Shown here one piece after another: positions 8,113 to 15,062 of a stretch of DNA of 28,434 nucleotides. The DNA lies in NCBI GenBank assembly GCA_017938645.1, contig JAGBBE010000073.1:1-28434 (forward strand), written 5' to 3'. This stretch comes from Clostridia bacterium. GTDB taxonomy: Bacteria > Bacillota_A > Clostridia > Christensenellales > Aristaeellaceae. The stretch's first letter is position 1. Each line of letters begins with the position of its first letter. The notes beneath the pieces were generated by a model. It was not told the DNA's origin and did not search any database. It saw only the letters and a program-made list of their open reading frames with translations. Made by a program: the position numbers and the translations under genes.

Positions 8113-8802
8113 TTATTCAGCTGCGACGGCAGCACCGTTGGCGCTGAGCAGCGCAAAAACGGTATCGTGGGTCAGCGTGAACTCAAGCACGCCCTGCGGG
8201 AAATGAACAACGACCTTGCCGTCGATGACTTCAACGCGCACAGCCAGCCAGAAAACGCCGTTTTCGTCTGTGCCGCCCTGAAGCTCAAAACCAGCCGCTT
8301 CGAAAGCTGCCTGAGCTTCGGCAAGGTTGGAAGGCAGAATGCCAACCATGGCGACCAGCTTGTCTTCGGGGGTGTAGGGAGTATAGAACTCAAAAGCCAC
8401 CTGCACATCGCCGTGATCCTCGGTATAGCCTTCGGTTTTGAGCACGAAGAATTCATCCATCTTCAGATCTTCGGTCTTGGTTTCAGGCGGAAGAAGCTCG
8501 GTAACGGCAGCCAGTGTTTCAGGCGCAAAGTATTCAGCCACGGGCTTGGTTTCTACATGCTGAGTGATGGACTCAAGCACGACTTTTTCTTCAACAGTAG
8601 CTTCAACCGGCGCAAGATAAATCAGCAGACCGGACGGAGCTTCTTCTTTTTCTTCTTCCGGCTTGGCTTCGGGCGTAACAACGCCGGTGGTGCCGATCAG
8701 AGAGCCAATGGTCACACTGGGTACGGCAGCGGCCTGCGCGGCAGCCATCATGGAGATAAGAAGAGTCAGGGTGAGGAGGAACGCAACAAACTTTTTGGTC
8801 AT
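8113..8802 (-). CDS. Secreted protein of unknown function in the EPS operon
   Basis: This 229-aa protein is not one I can assign to a family. Residues 1-26 are a clear Sec signal peptide (MTKKFVAFLLTLTLLISMMA, then AxA-type sites). There is no lipobox Cys and no later membrane segment, so it should be released or held non-covalently outside. A charged linker (EAKPEEEKEEAPS) follows, then two probable globular parts. The first has helix-like FAPETLAAVTELLPPETK followed by the LKMDEFFVLKTEGY strand region. The second, FEFYTPYTPEDKLVAMVGIL through LAVRVEVIDGKVVVHFPQGV, looks like a beta-sandwich. The ATG at 8802 has AAGGAG 8 nt upstream. It sits between the LCP gene and the CpsC gene, so a role in export, length control or anchoring of the polymer is plausible but purely positional. 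Confidence 0.85.
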   Translation of the reverse strand: MTKKFVAFLLTLTLLISMMAAAQAAAVPSVTIGSLIGTTGVVTPEAKPEEEKEEAPSGLLIYLAPVEATVEEKVVLESITQHVETKPVAEYFAPETLAAVTELLPPETKTEDLKMDEFFVLKTEGYTEDHGDVQVAFEFYTPYTPEDKLVAMVGILPSNLAEAQAAFEAAGFELQGGTDENGVFWLAVRVEVIDGKVVVHFPQGVLEFTLTHDTVFALLSANGAAVAAE

Positions 8803-8830
8803 GGGAAGGTCTCCTTTCTGAATGAAAAAA

Positions 8831-9778
8831 TTACCACGCCGCAGGTTCGTAGAAGGTTTCGATGACAAATTCCTGCAGACTTTTTTCGTCGGGATAGAAT
8901 TCCATATAGCCGCTTTCACCTTGCCGATGCGTACCGGCAAGCGAGGCAAGGGGCAGCACTTCGTACTCATCCAGCTTGTTGGCCAGATTGATCAGAAAAC
9001 CGCGCGACATGCTGGTAACGGAGTAGGGTTCAACGGCATTGAAAAGCGTTGTGATGAAATTGGGCGACTGACTCAGACGCTCCCGCAGCACGTCCTTTGC
9101 CTTGCTGAGATAGACGCTCTGTCGGCCAAGACGCGATGCATTGGTCTGATCGCCTACGTAATAGCGCTGACGGACATAGTACTCCGCCTGCATGCCCTGA
9201 AGGCGCAGCGTTACGCCGGGAAGCATGGAAGCATCGTAAGCGGAGAAATCATCCTCCAGTGTGACCTCGATTCCGCCGAGCGCATCGTTGAAAGCGGCTA
9301 TACCGTCCATGCTCATGGCAAAGTACTCGTCCACCGGCGTGCCCAGCAGCAGTTTTTCCACTGCCGATACCGCCAGCTCGCAGCTGCGTTGACCGCCGTC
9401 GCCAAAGGCATGCGCCAGCGCCAGCTGAGCGGTGCGGCTTCCGGTAACATGCCCCAGCACGCCCAAAACGGTGATTTCCGTCATTGTGTCACGATCCAGC
9501 TGAAACGAAACAACCGTTTTGCGGTTGTCATCCACCACAATTAGCAGCTGAAAGTCAGCATGCCCGCCGTTTCGGTAACCGCCGGAGGACTCGGAGGTCT
9601 GGTCGATGCCCATGAGCAGCGCTGTTGTAAGCCGGCTGCGCAAACGGTAGGTTTGGCCGTTGAGGCTGATGCTTTTTTCTGACGCGAAACGCGCGCTCAG
9701 ATCTCCGCGCTGGGCATGGGCAGCGCCGGAAGGGAAAAACAGCATCAGCGCTGCAAACAGGCAGAGAATGCGCCTCAA
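8831..9778 (-). CDS. LytR-CpsA-Psr (LCP) family glycopolymer transferase
   Basis: This 315-aa exported protein has an N-terminal hydrophobic signal or anchor (RRILCLFAALMLFFPSGAA). The LCP domain runs from about residue 52 (TALLMGIDQ). Visible family blocks are HADFQLLIVVDDNRKTVVSF, the LDRDTM segment with conserved Asp-Arg, GGIEVTLEDDF, and NASRLGRQSVYLSKAKDVL with the conserved arginines that bind the lipid pyrophosphate. LCP enzymes transfer finished glycopolymer from undecaprenyl pyrophosphate to peptidoglycan, so the polymer may be wall-bound. The start is a TTG at 9778, which I accept because GGAGG lies 7 nt upstream and no ATG gives the same signal peptide. It is the second gene of the operon. 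The sequence after AHA suggests possible cleavage, whereas most LCP proteins keep their membrane anchor. Confidence 0.88.
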   Translation of the reverse strand: MRRILCLFAALMLFFPSGAAHAQRGDLSARFASEKSISLNGQTYRLRSRLTTALLMGIDQTSESSGGYRNGGHADFQLLIVVDDNRKTVVSFQLDRDTMTEITVLGVLGHVTGSRTAQLALAHAFGDGGQRSCELAVSAVEKLLLGTPVDEYFAMSMDGIAAFNDALGGIEVTLEDDFSAYDASMLPGVTLRLQGMQAEYYVRQRYYVGDQTNASRLGRQSVYLSKAKDVLRERLSQSPNFITTLFNAVEPYSVTSMSRGFLINLANKLDEYEVLPLASLAGTHRQGESGYMEFYPDEKSLQEFVIETFYEPAAW

Positions 9779-9806
9779 AAGCCAGCCTCCTCATTGGATG
9801 GAATAC

Positions 9807-10052
9807 TCATCCGTTTCTGTGGTGCGTTCTGGGACGGGGCGGACGCGGATCGTCCGTGCGGCCCAGAATGTAGTCGGTGGAAGTGTTGAGAATATCCGCC
9901 AGATCACACAGCATGTCAATGCTCATGCGGCGTTTGCCGGTTTCGTAGAGCGAATACATAACGTTGCTGATGCCGAAATGCTTCGCGATATCCTCCTGCG
10001 TAAGATGCTTGTCTTTGCGCAGTTCCTTCAGAATGTCGGTCTGAATACGCAT
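9807..10052 (-). CDS. Small XRE-family (HTH_3) transcriptional regulator
   Basis: This 81-aa protein is essentially one Cro/C1-type helix-turn-helix domain (residues about 3-64). The recognition region is LTQEDIAKHFGISNVMYSLY followed by ETGKRRMSIDMLCDLADILN and TSTDYILGRTD. The last 15 residues are Pro/Arg-rich, and there is no ligand or dimerisation domain. It is the first gene of the exopolysaccharide operon, 28 nt before the LCP gene. The promoter region contains a perfect 11-bp palindrome, so autoregulation of the operon is likely (inference). The ATG at 10052 is preceded by AGGTGG at close spacing. Confidence 0.9.
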   Translation of the reverse strand: MRIQTDILKELRKDKHLTQEDIAKHFGISNVMYSLYETGKRRMSIDMLCDLADILNTSTDYILGRTDDPRPPRPRTHHRNG

Positions 10053-10082
10053 AAGCCCACCTTTAAGATATAGGTGTATAGA

Positions 10083-10091
10083 ATTATCGCA
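10083..10091 (-). promoter_or_regulatory. Extended -10 promoter of the EPS operon
   Basis: The minus strand reads TGCGATAAT, an extended -10 element, with no good -35 hexamer 17 nt further upstream. Transcription would start near 10076, giving a leader of about 24 nt before the XRE start codon. A weak -35 is typical of promoters that rely on the TG extension or an activator. Confidence 0.5.
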
Positions 10092-10100
10092 TAGCCTATG
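10090..10100. promoter_or_regulatory. Candidate operator in the EPS promoter
   Basis: CATAGCCTATG is a perfect 11-bp palindrome with one central base. It lies in the spacer directly upstream of the -10 box, overlapping its TG extension. A second imperfect element, TATAGGTGTATA, lies at 10069-10080 over the predicted start site, and TTAAC/GTTAA arms lie at about 10117-10133. A protein bound at the first two sites would block the promoter. The adjacent XRE protein is the obvious candidate, but this is inference. Confidence 0.45.
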
Positions 10101-10198
10101 TTATTCGTGCATTATTTTAACACCAGTGGTTAATGACACTATGGCATTTCCTGTAATTACAGGCTGAAAAACGGAACCGTATTTGTACCATAAGGAAA

Positions 10199-10225
10199 CC
10201 GGCCAGTCCAGAACGGACCGGCCGG
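10199..10225 (-). terminator. Hairpin terminator of the GH43-like gene
   Basis: An 11-bp GC-rich stem (CCGGCCGGTCC / GGACTGGCCGG on the minus strand, one mismatch) with a 5-nt loop lies 22 nt past the stop codon. The following TTTCCTT is a poor T-tract, so the efficiency is uncertain. It isolates the gene from the divergent-facing EPS promoter region. Confidence 0.6.
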
Positions 10226-10246
10226 AGGAAAAACGATGAAATTGAT

Positions 10247-11275
10247 TCAGCCACGGGGATCATTCATAAAGCAGGGTGCTTCCCGGCAGGCATCGCGGTA
10301 GGCATAGCGGGCAGCGTGACCGCCGATGTTGTTGTACCAGTTCCCGGTGACTTCGTTGATGATTCGCAAGTCTGTGGCGGTTTCTTCCATTTCAAAAAGC
10401 AGGATGCGCTTGCGCATGTGATCATTGGGGCAGTGACAGCTCATCATCAGCTGGCCGGAGAAGGTGCGGAAAAGCATCGAGTGCGCGCCGTCCATGGCAT
10501 AGAGCGGCTCTTCGCGCTGCACCCACGGGCCGGTGATTTCACCGGACAGACTCGTGGCATAGGACATGGCGTAACCGCCGCCCTTGATAAAGCTCGACCA
10601 CAGCATGATCAGACGTCCGCCGGGCAGACGGTGCAGGAACGGGCCGTCGGTCACGCCGCCGCCCGCGATGATGGAACCTGTCCAGGGGCCTTCAGATGCA
10701 CGGAAGAGGATGATGGGATCGCCGATGGCGTGGCCTAGATCAGGCGTGAGACGGATGGCGCAGATCTGACCGTCCTCCACCTGCAGCCATTCGTGGCAGA
10801 AGACCATCCATGGATTGCCGTCCCGGTCGATGTAGAGCGTGCCATCGAGACACTGCCAGCCTTCCGGCGTAACAGGATCAGGTGCAACAGGGCTGAAGGG
10901 GCCCTTGGGACTGTCGGAGACCAGACACTGGCAGCGGCGGTAGGTGCCGGCTGCGCGGAAGGAGCTGATCAGGTAGTATTTGCCGTTCCAGATATGACAC
11001 TCCGGCGCCCAGTAATCCAGATCCGCCCAGAAGGAGCCCTGCTCAAAGCACACCTGAGGCTTCGTCCAGTGAATCAGGTCTTCGCTTTCCAGCACATAGA
11101 ACCTGCCCTTGCCGCCCGGTACGTCCGGGAAACGCTGGGAATCCACAAACTGAACGTAGGTATAATAGCGGCGGCTCACGGGATCAGCCAGAATAAACGG
11201 GTCGCTGATGTGAACGTCCCGGATATGATACGGATATTTTTCGGAATCGGCGATAGAGTCGGTGCAGCGAAACAT
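10247..11275 (-). CDS. GH43-like glycoside hydrolase (arabinanase/xylosidase clan)
   Basis: This 342-aa single-domain five-bladed beta-propeller protein is of the GH43 type. The blade-1 HISDPFILADPVSRRYYTYV carries the expected catalytic-base Asp25. DYWAPECHIWNGKYYLISSF is the second family block, and LDGTLYIDRDGNPWMVFCHE the third. A VTDGPFLHRLPGG segment lies where the acid-containing EGP motif is often found. The WAPD Asp typical of many GH43 enzymes is Glu92 here, and Asp210 sits at DGP, so activity is not certain. No signal peptide is visible, which implies cytoplasmic action on arabinose- or xylose-containing oligosaccharides. The start at 11275 has AAAGGAGG 7 nt upstream; the frame extends to 11365 but would run through the promoter. 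It is divergent from the GH4/GH127 operon. Confidence 0.82.
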   Translation of the reverse strand: MFRCTDSIADSEKYPYHIRDVHISDPFILADPVSRRYYTYVQFVDSQRFPDVPGGKGRFYVLESEDLIHWTKPQVCFEQGSFWADLDYWAPECHIWNGKYYLISSFRAAGTYRRCQCLVSDSPKGPFSPVAPDPVTPEGWQCLDGTLYIDRDGNPWMVFCHEWLQVEDGQICAIRLTPDLGHAIGDPIILFRASEGPWTGSIIAGGGVTDGPFLHRLPGGRLIMLWSSFIKGGGYAMSYATSLSGEITGPWVQREEPLYAMDGAHSMLFRTFSGQLMMSCHCPNDHMRKRILLFEMEETATDLRIINEVTGNWYNNIGGHAARYAYRDACREAPCFMNDPRG

Positions 11276-11311
11276 CGGAACGCCTCCTTTATTTTTCCAT
11301 TTGCTGAGGCC

Positions 11312-11317
11312 ATTATA
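11312..11317 (-). promoter_or_regulatory. -10 box of the GH43-like gene
   Basis: The minus strand has a consensus TATAAT in GCTATAATGG, 37 nt before the start codon of the GH43-like gene. The -35 region 17 nt upstream (TGTTCA) is weak, which fits a regulated promoter. Confidence 0.5.
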
Positions 11318-11360
11318 GCATGAATGCCTTGGGATGAACAGGAAGTTTTTCAAATGGGGA

Positions 11361-11388
11361 TGCATCGGGCCCGATCATCGTGTATAAT
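11361..11388 (+). promoter_or_regulatory. Promoter of the GH4-GH127 operon
   Basis: A consensus TATAAT (11383-11388) is preceded at 16 nt by a weak TGCATC (11361-11366). The start site would be near 11395, giving a leader of about 23 nt that contains the AGGGAGGA ribosome site. The spacer holds a perfect 12-bp palindrome. Confidence 0.55.
11364..11375. promoter_or_regulatory. Candidate operator between divergent glycosidase promoters
   Basis: ATCGGGCCCGAT is a perfect 12-bp palindrome placed between the -35 and -10 of the plus-strand promoter and about 47 bp from the minus-strand -10. A repressor here would block the GH4 operon. No regulator gene lies within this glycosidase block, so the protein would act in trans. 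Confidence 0.4.
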
Positions 11389-11417
11389 GGATTTACCAAC
11401 CAAGGGAGGACGTTCCT

Positions 11418-12971
11418 GTGAAGAAATTCAAGATCGCATTTATCGGCGCCGGTTCCATCGGCTTTACAAGAGGACTTCTCAAAGACCTTCTTTCCGTGCC
11501 TGAGTTCCATGATATTGAGATCGCGTTCATGGACATCAATCCGCATAATCTGGACATGGTTTACCAGCTCTGTCAGCGCGATATCGAAGCCAACGGCCTG
11601 AACATCAGGATTCAGGCCACGCTTGACCGACGCGAGGCGCTCAAAGACGCAAAGTATGTGATCGACTGCGCCCGCATCGGCCTGCTGGACGCATTTGAAC
11701 TGGATGTAAACATTCCGCTGAAATACGGCGTGGATCAGTGCGTGGGTGACACGCTGTGCGCAGGCGGCATCATGTACGCCCAGCGCGATATCGCCATGCT
11801 TCAGGGTATGTGCAAGGATATCCGCGAGGTGGCCGCGCCCGGATGCATGCTGCTCAACTATACCAATCCCAACGCCATGGTCACCTGGTACTGCAACAAA
11901 TACGGCGGCGTGCCCACGGTGGGTCTGTGCCACGGCGTGCAGGGCGGCCATGCGCTGATTGCCAGAGCGCTGGGCTACAAGCAGGAGGAAATCGATATCG
12001 TCTGCGCAGGCATCAACCACATGACGTGGTATCTGAGCGTCAAACACGACGGTGAAGAGCTCAACGGAAAGCTGCTTGCCGCTCTGGAGGCCGATCCTGA
12101 AATTGCAAAAACCGAAAAGGTGCGCATCGACATGATGAAGCGCTTCGGTTACTTCTCCACCGAGTCCAACGGTCACCTGAGCGAATATGTGCCGTGGTAC
12201 CGCAAGCGCCCGGACGAAATCCGGAACTGGATTGATCTCGGCTCGTGGATCAACGGTGAAACCGGCGGATACCTGCGCGTGTGCACCGAGGGCCGCAACT
12301 GGTTTGAAACCGACTTTCCCAACTGGCTCAAGGAGCCGCCCAAGGTCTACGATCCCAAGGACCACAGTCAGGAGCATGGCAGCTGGATTATTGAAAGCCT
12401 CGAAACCGGGCGTGTCTACCGCGGTCATTTTAATGTGATCAACAATGGCTGCATCACCAATCTGCCGGATGACTGCGTGGTCGAGGTACCCGGATTCGTG
12501 GATACCCATGGCATCAACATTCCGGTTCTGGGCGATCTGCCGCTGGGCTGCGCCGCGTGCTGTCAGTCGAACATCACGGTGCAGCGCCTTGCCATGGAAG
12601 CCGGAGCTAATGCCGATATCAGCCTGCTTCGTCAGGCCATGATGATGGATCCGCTGGTGGGCGCGGTTTGCAACACCAACGAAATCTGGCAGATGGTGGA
12701 TGAAATGCTCATCGCCCAGGAAGAATGGCTGCCGCAGTATGCCGAAGAAATCGCCAGAGCCAGACAGCGCTGGGCGGAGGCGGAAAAGAACGGCACGCTG
12801 ATTCCGCCCATTGTAACCGAAGGCGCGGCGAGGCTGCATACCAAGACGGTGGAGGAAATGGCCGCCGACAAGGAAGCCGCACGCAGAAACGCCGCCGAAG
12901 CCGACAAGGCCAAGGATCGTCCCAGTGAGGATAAACTGCTGCACAGCGTTGCCCAGCATGCCAAAGTATAA
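11418..12971 (+). CDS. GH4 alpha-galactosidase-like (MelA-type) glycosidase
   Basis: This 517-aa GH4 enzyme uses an NAD- and Mn-dependent oxidation-elimination mechanism unlike other glycosidases. The Rossmann loop is FIGAGSIGF (residues 8-16). LNYTNPNAMVTWYCNKY holds the conserved Asn150. Cys171 (GLCHGVQGG) and His201 (AGINHMTW) are the expected metal ligands. The CHxVQ context and the block NLPDDCVVEVPGFVDTHGIN resemble the alpha-galactosidase MelA, although the related alpha-galacturonidases cannot be excluded. The family core ends near residue 441 and a 76-residue charged, helical extension rich in Ala, Glu and Lys follows, which is unusual. The start is GTG at 11418 with GGGAGGA 7 nt upstream. 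The protein is cytoplasmic. The GH127 gene follows after 18 nt in the same operon. Confidence 0.9.
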   Translation: MKKFKIAFIGAGSIGFTRGLLKDLLSVPEFHDIEIAFMDINPHNLDMVYQLCQRDIEANGLNIRIQATLDRREALKDAKYVIDCARIGLLDAFELDVNIPLKYGVDQCVGDTLCAGGIMYAQRDIAMLQGMCKDIREVAAPGCMLLNYTNPNAMVTWYCNKYGGVPTVGLCHGVQGGHALIARALGYKQEEIDIVCAGINHMTWYLSVKHDGEELNGKLLAALEADPEIAKTEKVRIDMMKRFGYFSTESNGHLSEYVPWYRKRPDEIRNWIDLGSWINGETGGYLRVCTEGRNWFETDFPNWLKEPPKVYDPKDHSQEHGSWIIESLETGRVYRGHFNVINNGCITNLPDDCVVEVPGFVDTHGINIPVLGDLPLGCAACCQSNITVQRLAMEAGANADISLLRQAMMMDPLVGAVCNTNEIWQMVDEMLIAQEEWLPQYAEEIARARQRWAEAEKNGTLIPPIVTEGAARLHTKTVEEMAADKEAARRNAAEADKAKDRPSEDKLLHSVAQHAKV

Positions 12972-12989
12972 GACAGCGGAGGAAGAACC

Positions 12990-15014
12990 ATGAATCAGAA
13001 ACAGTTTTCCGCACCTCTTGCGTTTGAAAATGTGAAAATCACAGATGGCTTCTGGAAGCGTACCATGGAGCTGGTCCGCAAGGAAGTGATCCCCTACCAG
13101 TGGGAAGTGCTCAACGACCGTGTGGCGGAAGCAACGCCCAGCTGGTGCATGCATAATTTCCGCGCAGCAGCAAGGCTTCACGAGAAGCAGGCGCAGCTTG
13201 GCAAGGACTTTGTGCCGCCTGTCTATACCTTCCGCGGGTTTGAGACGCTGCCGGAAGATCCCGCACATCCCGATGAGGATCGTTTCTACGGCTTTGTGTT
13301 TCAGGATTCCGACTTCTACAAGTGGATTGAGGCGGTTGGATTCTCTTTAGGCCAGCATCCCGATCCGGAGCTGGAGGCCATTGCAGACGGCGCTATTGAC
13401 ATGGTTTGCGCCGCACAGCGCGACGACGGCTATCTGGATACCTATTACATCGTCAACGGCATGGACGCCGCGTGGACGAACCTGCGCGATCACCATGAAC
13501 TGTATTGCTTCGGCCATCTCACCGAGGCCGCTGTGGCCTATTATCAGGGCACCGGCAAGGACAAGCTTCTGCGCGCTGCCTGTCGCTTTGCCGACTATAT
13601 CGACGCGCGTTTCGGTACGGAAGAAGGCAAGTGCAAGGGTTATCCCGGCCATGAGGTGGCTGAGATGGCGCTTATCCGTCTTTATGGCGTAACCGGCGAA
13701 AAACGCTATCTCAATCTGAGCCGCTACTTTGTGGAGCAGCGCGGTCGGGATCCGAAGTATTTTGTGGAGGAAGAAGCCGTTCGTGCGCAGCGCGAAGGCC
13801 GCGCGCCGCGTCCGGTGGATCTGGCGTATTATCAGACCAATGCGCCTGTGCGTGAACTGTCCGAGGCGCTGGGTCATGCGGTTCGTGCGGTGTATCTGTA
13901 TTCCGGCATGGCCGACGTTTGCCGCGTTACAGAGGACGAAAGCCTGCTGGAAGCCTGCAAGCGACTGTGGAACAGCATCGCCAATGAAAAACTCTACATC
14001 ACCGGCGGTATCGGCGGAACGCATGTGGGCGAGGCGTTCTCCTATCCCTATGATCTTCCCAATGATTCCGCCTATTCCGAAACCTGCGCAGCCATCGGCC
14101 TGGTGTTCTTTGCCCGCCGCATGCTGCAGCTTGAGCCTGACAGCCGCTATGCCGATGTGATGGAGCAGGCGCTGTACAACACGGTCCTCTCCGGTATGGC
14201 GCTGGACGGAAAGAGCTTCTTCTATGTCAACCCGCTCAGCGTGGTTCCTCAGGCCTGCGAGCGCGACGCAAGACTCCAGCATGTAAAGCCCGTGCGTCAG
14301 AAGTGGTTCGGCTGCGCCTGCTGCCCGCCCAATATTGCGCGCATGGTATCCTCGGTGGCACAGTATGCATATACCGAAAACGACGACACGCTGTTTACGC
14401 ATCTCTATATCGGCGGTTCGGTCTGCAAGGCGTTCTCCGGCAGGAAGCTGACCATGACCATGGAAGCGGAACTTCCGTGGGAAGGCTGCGCGAAGGCATT
14501 TATCAGCGCCGAAGAACCGGCAGAAGCAACGCTTGCGTTCCGTCTGCCGGGATGGGCTGAGAATCCCTCCGTCAAGGCACAGGGCAAGCAGCAGACCGTG
14601 AAGGACGGATACGTATACCTCAGCGGCATATGGCAGGACGGCGAGGAAATTACCTTTGATTTCCCGATGCCTGTGCAGATGTGGCAGGCTGATACGCGTG
14701 TGCGCGAGGATATCGGCTGCGTAGCCTTCACCCGCGGCCCGATTACCTTCTGCGCTGAAGAAGCCGACAACGGCGCGGACCTGCATCTGCTGACCGTGGT
14801 CGGAAACAGCATCGAAGTGGAAAAGAGCGGTACCTTCGGCCATGAAACCGTGCAGATCAAGGTTAATGGCAAGCGCGAAAAGGCCAGCACCGGCTGTCAG
14901 CTCTACCGCAGGGCTTCCGCGCCTGAACTCGAAGACGCGATCATCACGCTGATTCCCTACTATGCATGGGCCAACCGCGGACTGAATGAAATGCGCGTGT
15001 GGCTTCGCAAATGA
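12990..15014 (+). CDS. GH127 beta-L-arabinofuranosidase-like enzyme
   Basis: This 674-aa protein (DUF1680) resembles Bifidobacterium HypBA1, which releases beta-L-arabinofuranose by a Cys-nucleophile, zinc-dependent mechanism. An alpha/alpha-barrel spans about residues 10-430, including CAAQRDDGYLDTYYIV and FGHLTEAAVAYYQGTGK. The catalytic set aligns by spacing with HypBA1: Glu348 (HVGEAF) as acid/base, Glu364 and Cys366 (YSETCAAIG) and Cys444-Cys445 (GCACCPPN) as zinc ligands and nucleophile. Beta-sandwich domains complete the C-terminus. There is no signal peptide, so it should act in the cytoplasm on arabinose-containing fragments (plant arabinans, arabinogalactan or hydroxyproline glycans). 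The ATG at 12990 has GGAGG about 7-8 nt upstream. It shares an operon with the GH4 gene, pairing galactose and arabinose removal. Confidence 0.93.
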   Translation: MNQKQFSAPLAFENVKITDGFWKRTMELVRKEVIPYQWEVLNDRVAEATPSWCMHNFRAAARLHEKQAQLGKDFVPPVYTFRGFETLPEDPAHPDEDRFYGFVFQDSDFYKWIEAVGFSLGQHPDPELEAIADGAIDMVCAAQRDDGYLDTYYIVNGMDAAWTNLRDHHELYCFGHLTEAAVAYYQGTGKDKLLRAACRFADYIDARFGTEEGKCKGYPGHEVAEMALIRLYGVTGEKRYLNLSRYFVEQRGRDPKYFVEEEAVRAQREGRAPRPVDLAYYQTNAPVRELSEALGHAVRAVYLYSGMADVCRVTEDESLLEACKRLWNSIANEKLYITGGIGGTHVGEAFSYPYDLPNDSAYSETCAAIGLVFFARRMLQLEPDSRYADVMEQALYNTVLSGMALDGKSFFYVNPLSVVPQACERDARLQHVKPVRQKWFGCACCPPNIARMVSSVAQYAYTENDDTLFTHLYIGGSVCKAFSGRKLTMTMEAELPWEGCAKAFISAEEPAEATLAFRLPGWAENPSVKAQGKQQTVKDGYVYLSGIWQDGEEITFDFPMPVQMWQADTRVREDIGCVAFTRGPITFCAEEADNGADLHLLTVVGNSIEVEKSGTFGHETVQIKVNGKREKASTGCQLYRRASAPELEDAIITLIPYYAWANRGLNEMRVWLRK

Positions 15015-15033
15015 TAAAATAAATGAAAAAGAG

Positions 15034-15059
15034 CCAGCCGGTTTTCCGGCTGGATTTTT
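15034..15059. terminator. Bidirectional terminator between GH127 and GH31 genes
   Basis: A perfect 8-bp stem CCAGCCGG/CCGGCTGG with a TTTT loop (15034-15053) is followed by ATTTTT on the plus strand. On the minus strand it is followed by CTCTTTTTC. It therefore serves both convergent genes. The GH31 stop codon is only 4 nt from its right end. Confidence 0.88.
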
Positions 15060-15062
15060 GTG

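Noticed and set aside
11313..13268. A 651-codon minus-strand open frame.
   Set aside because: It is antisense to the GH4 and GH127 genes, both of which show family motifs, strong ribosome sites and a promoter.
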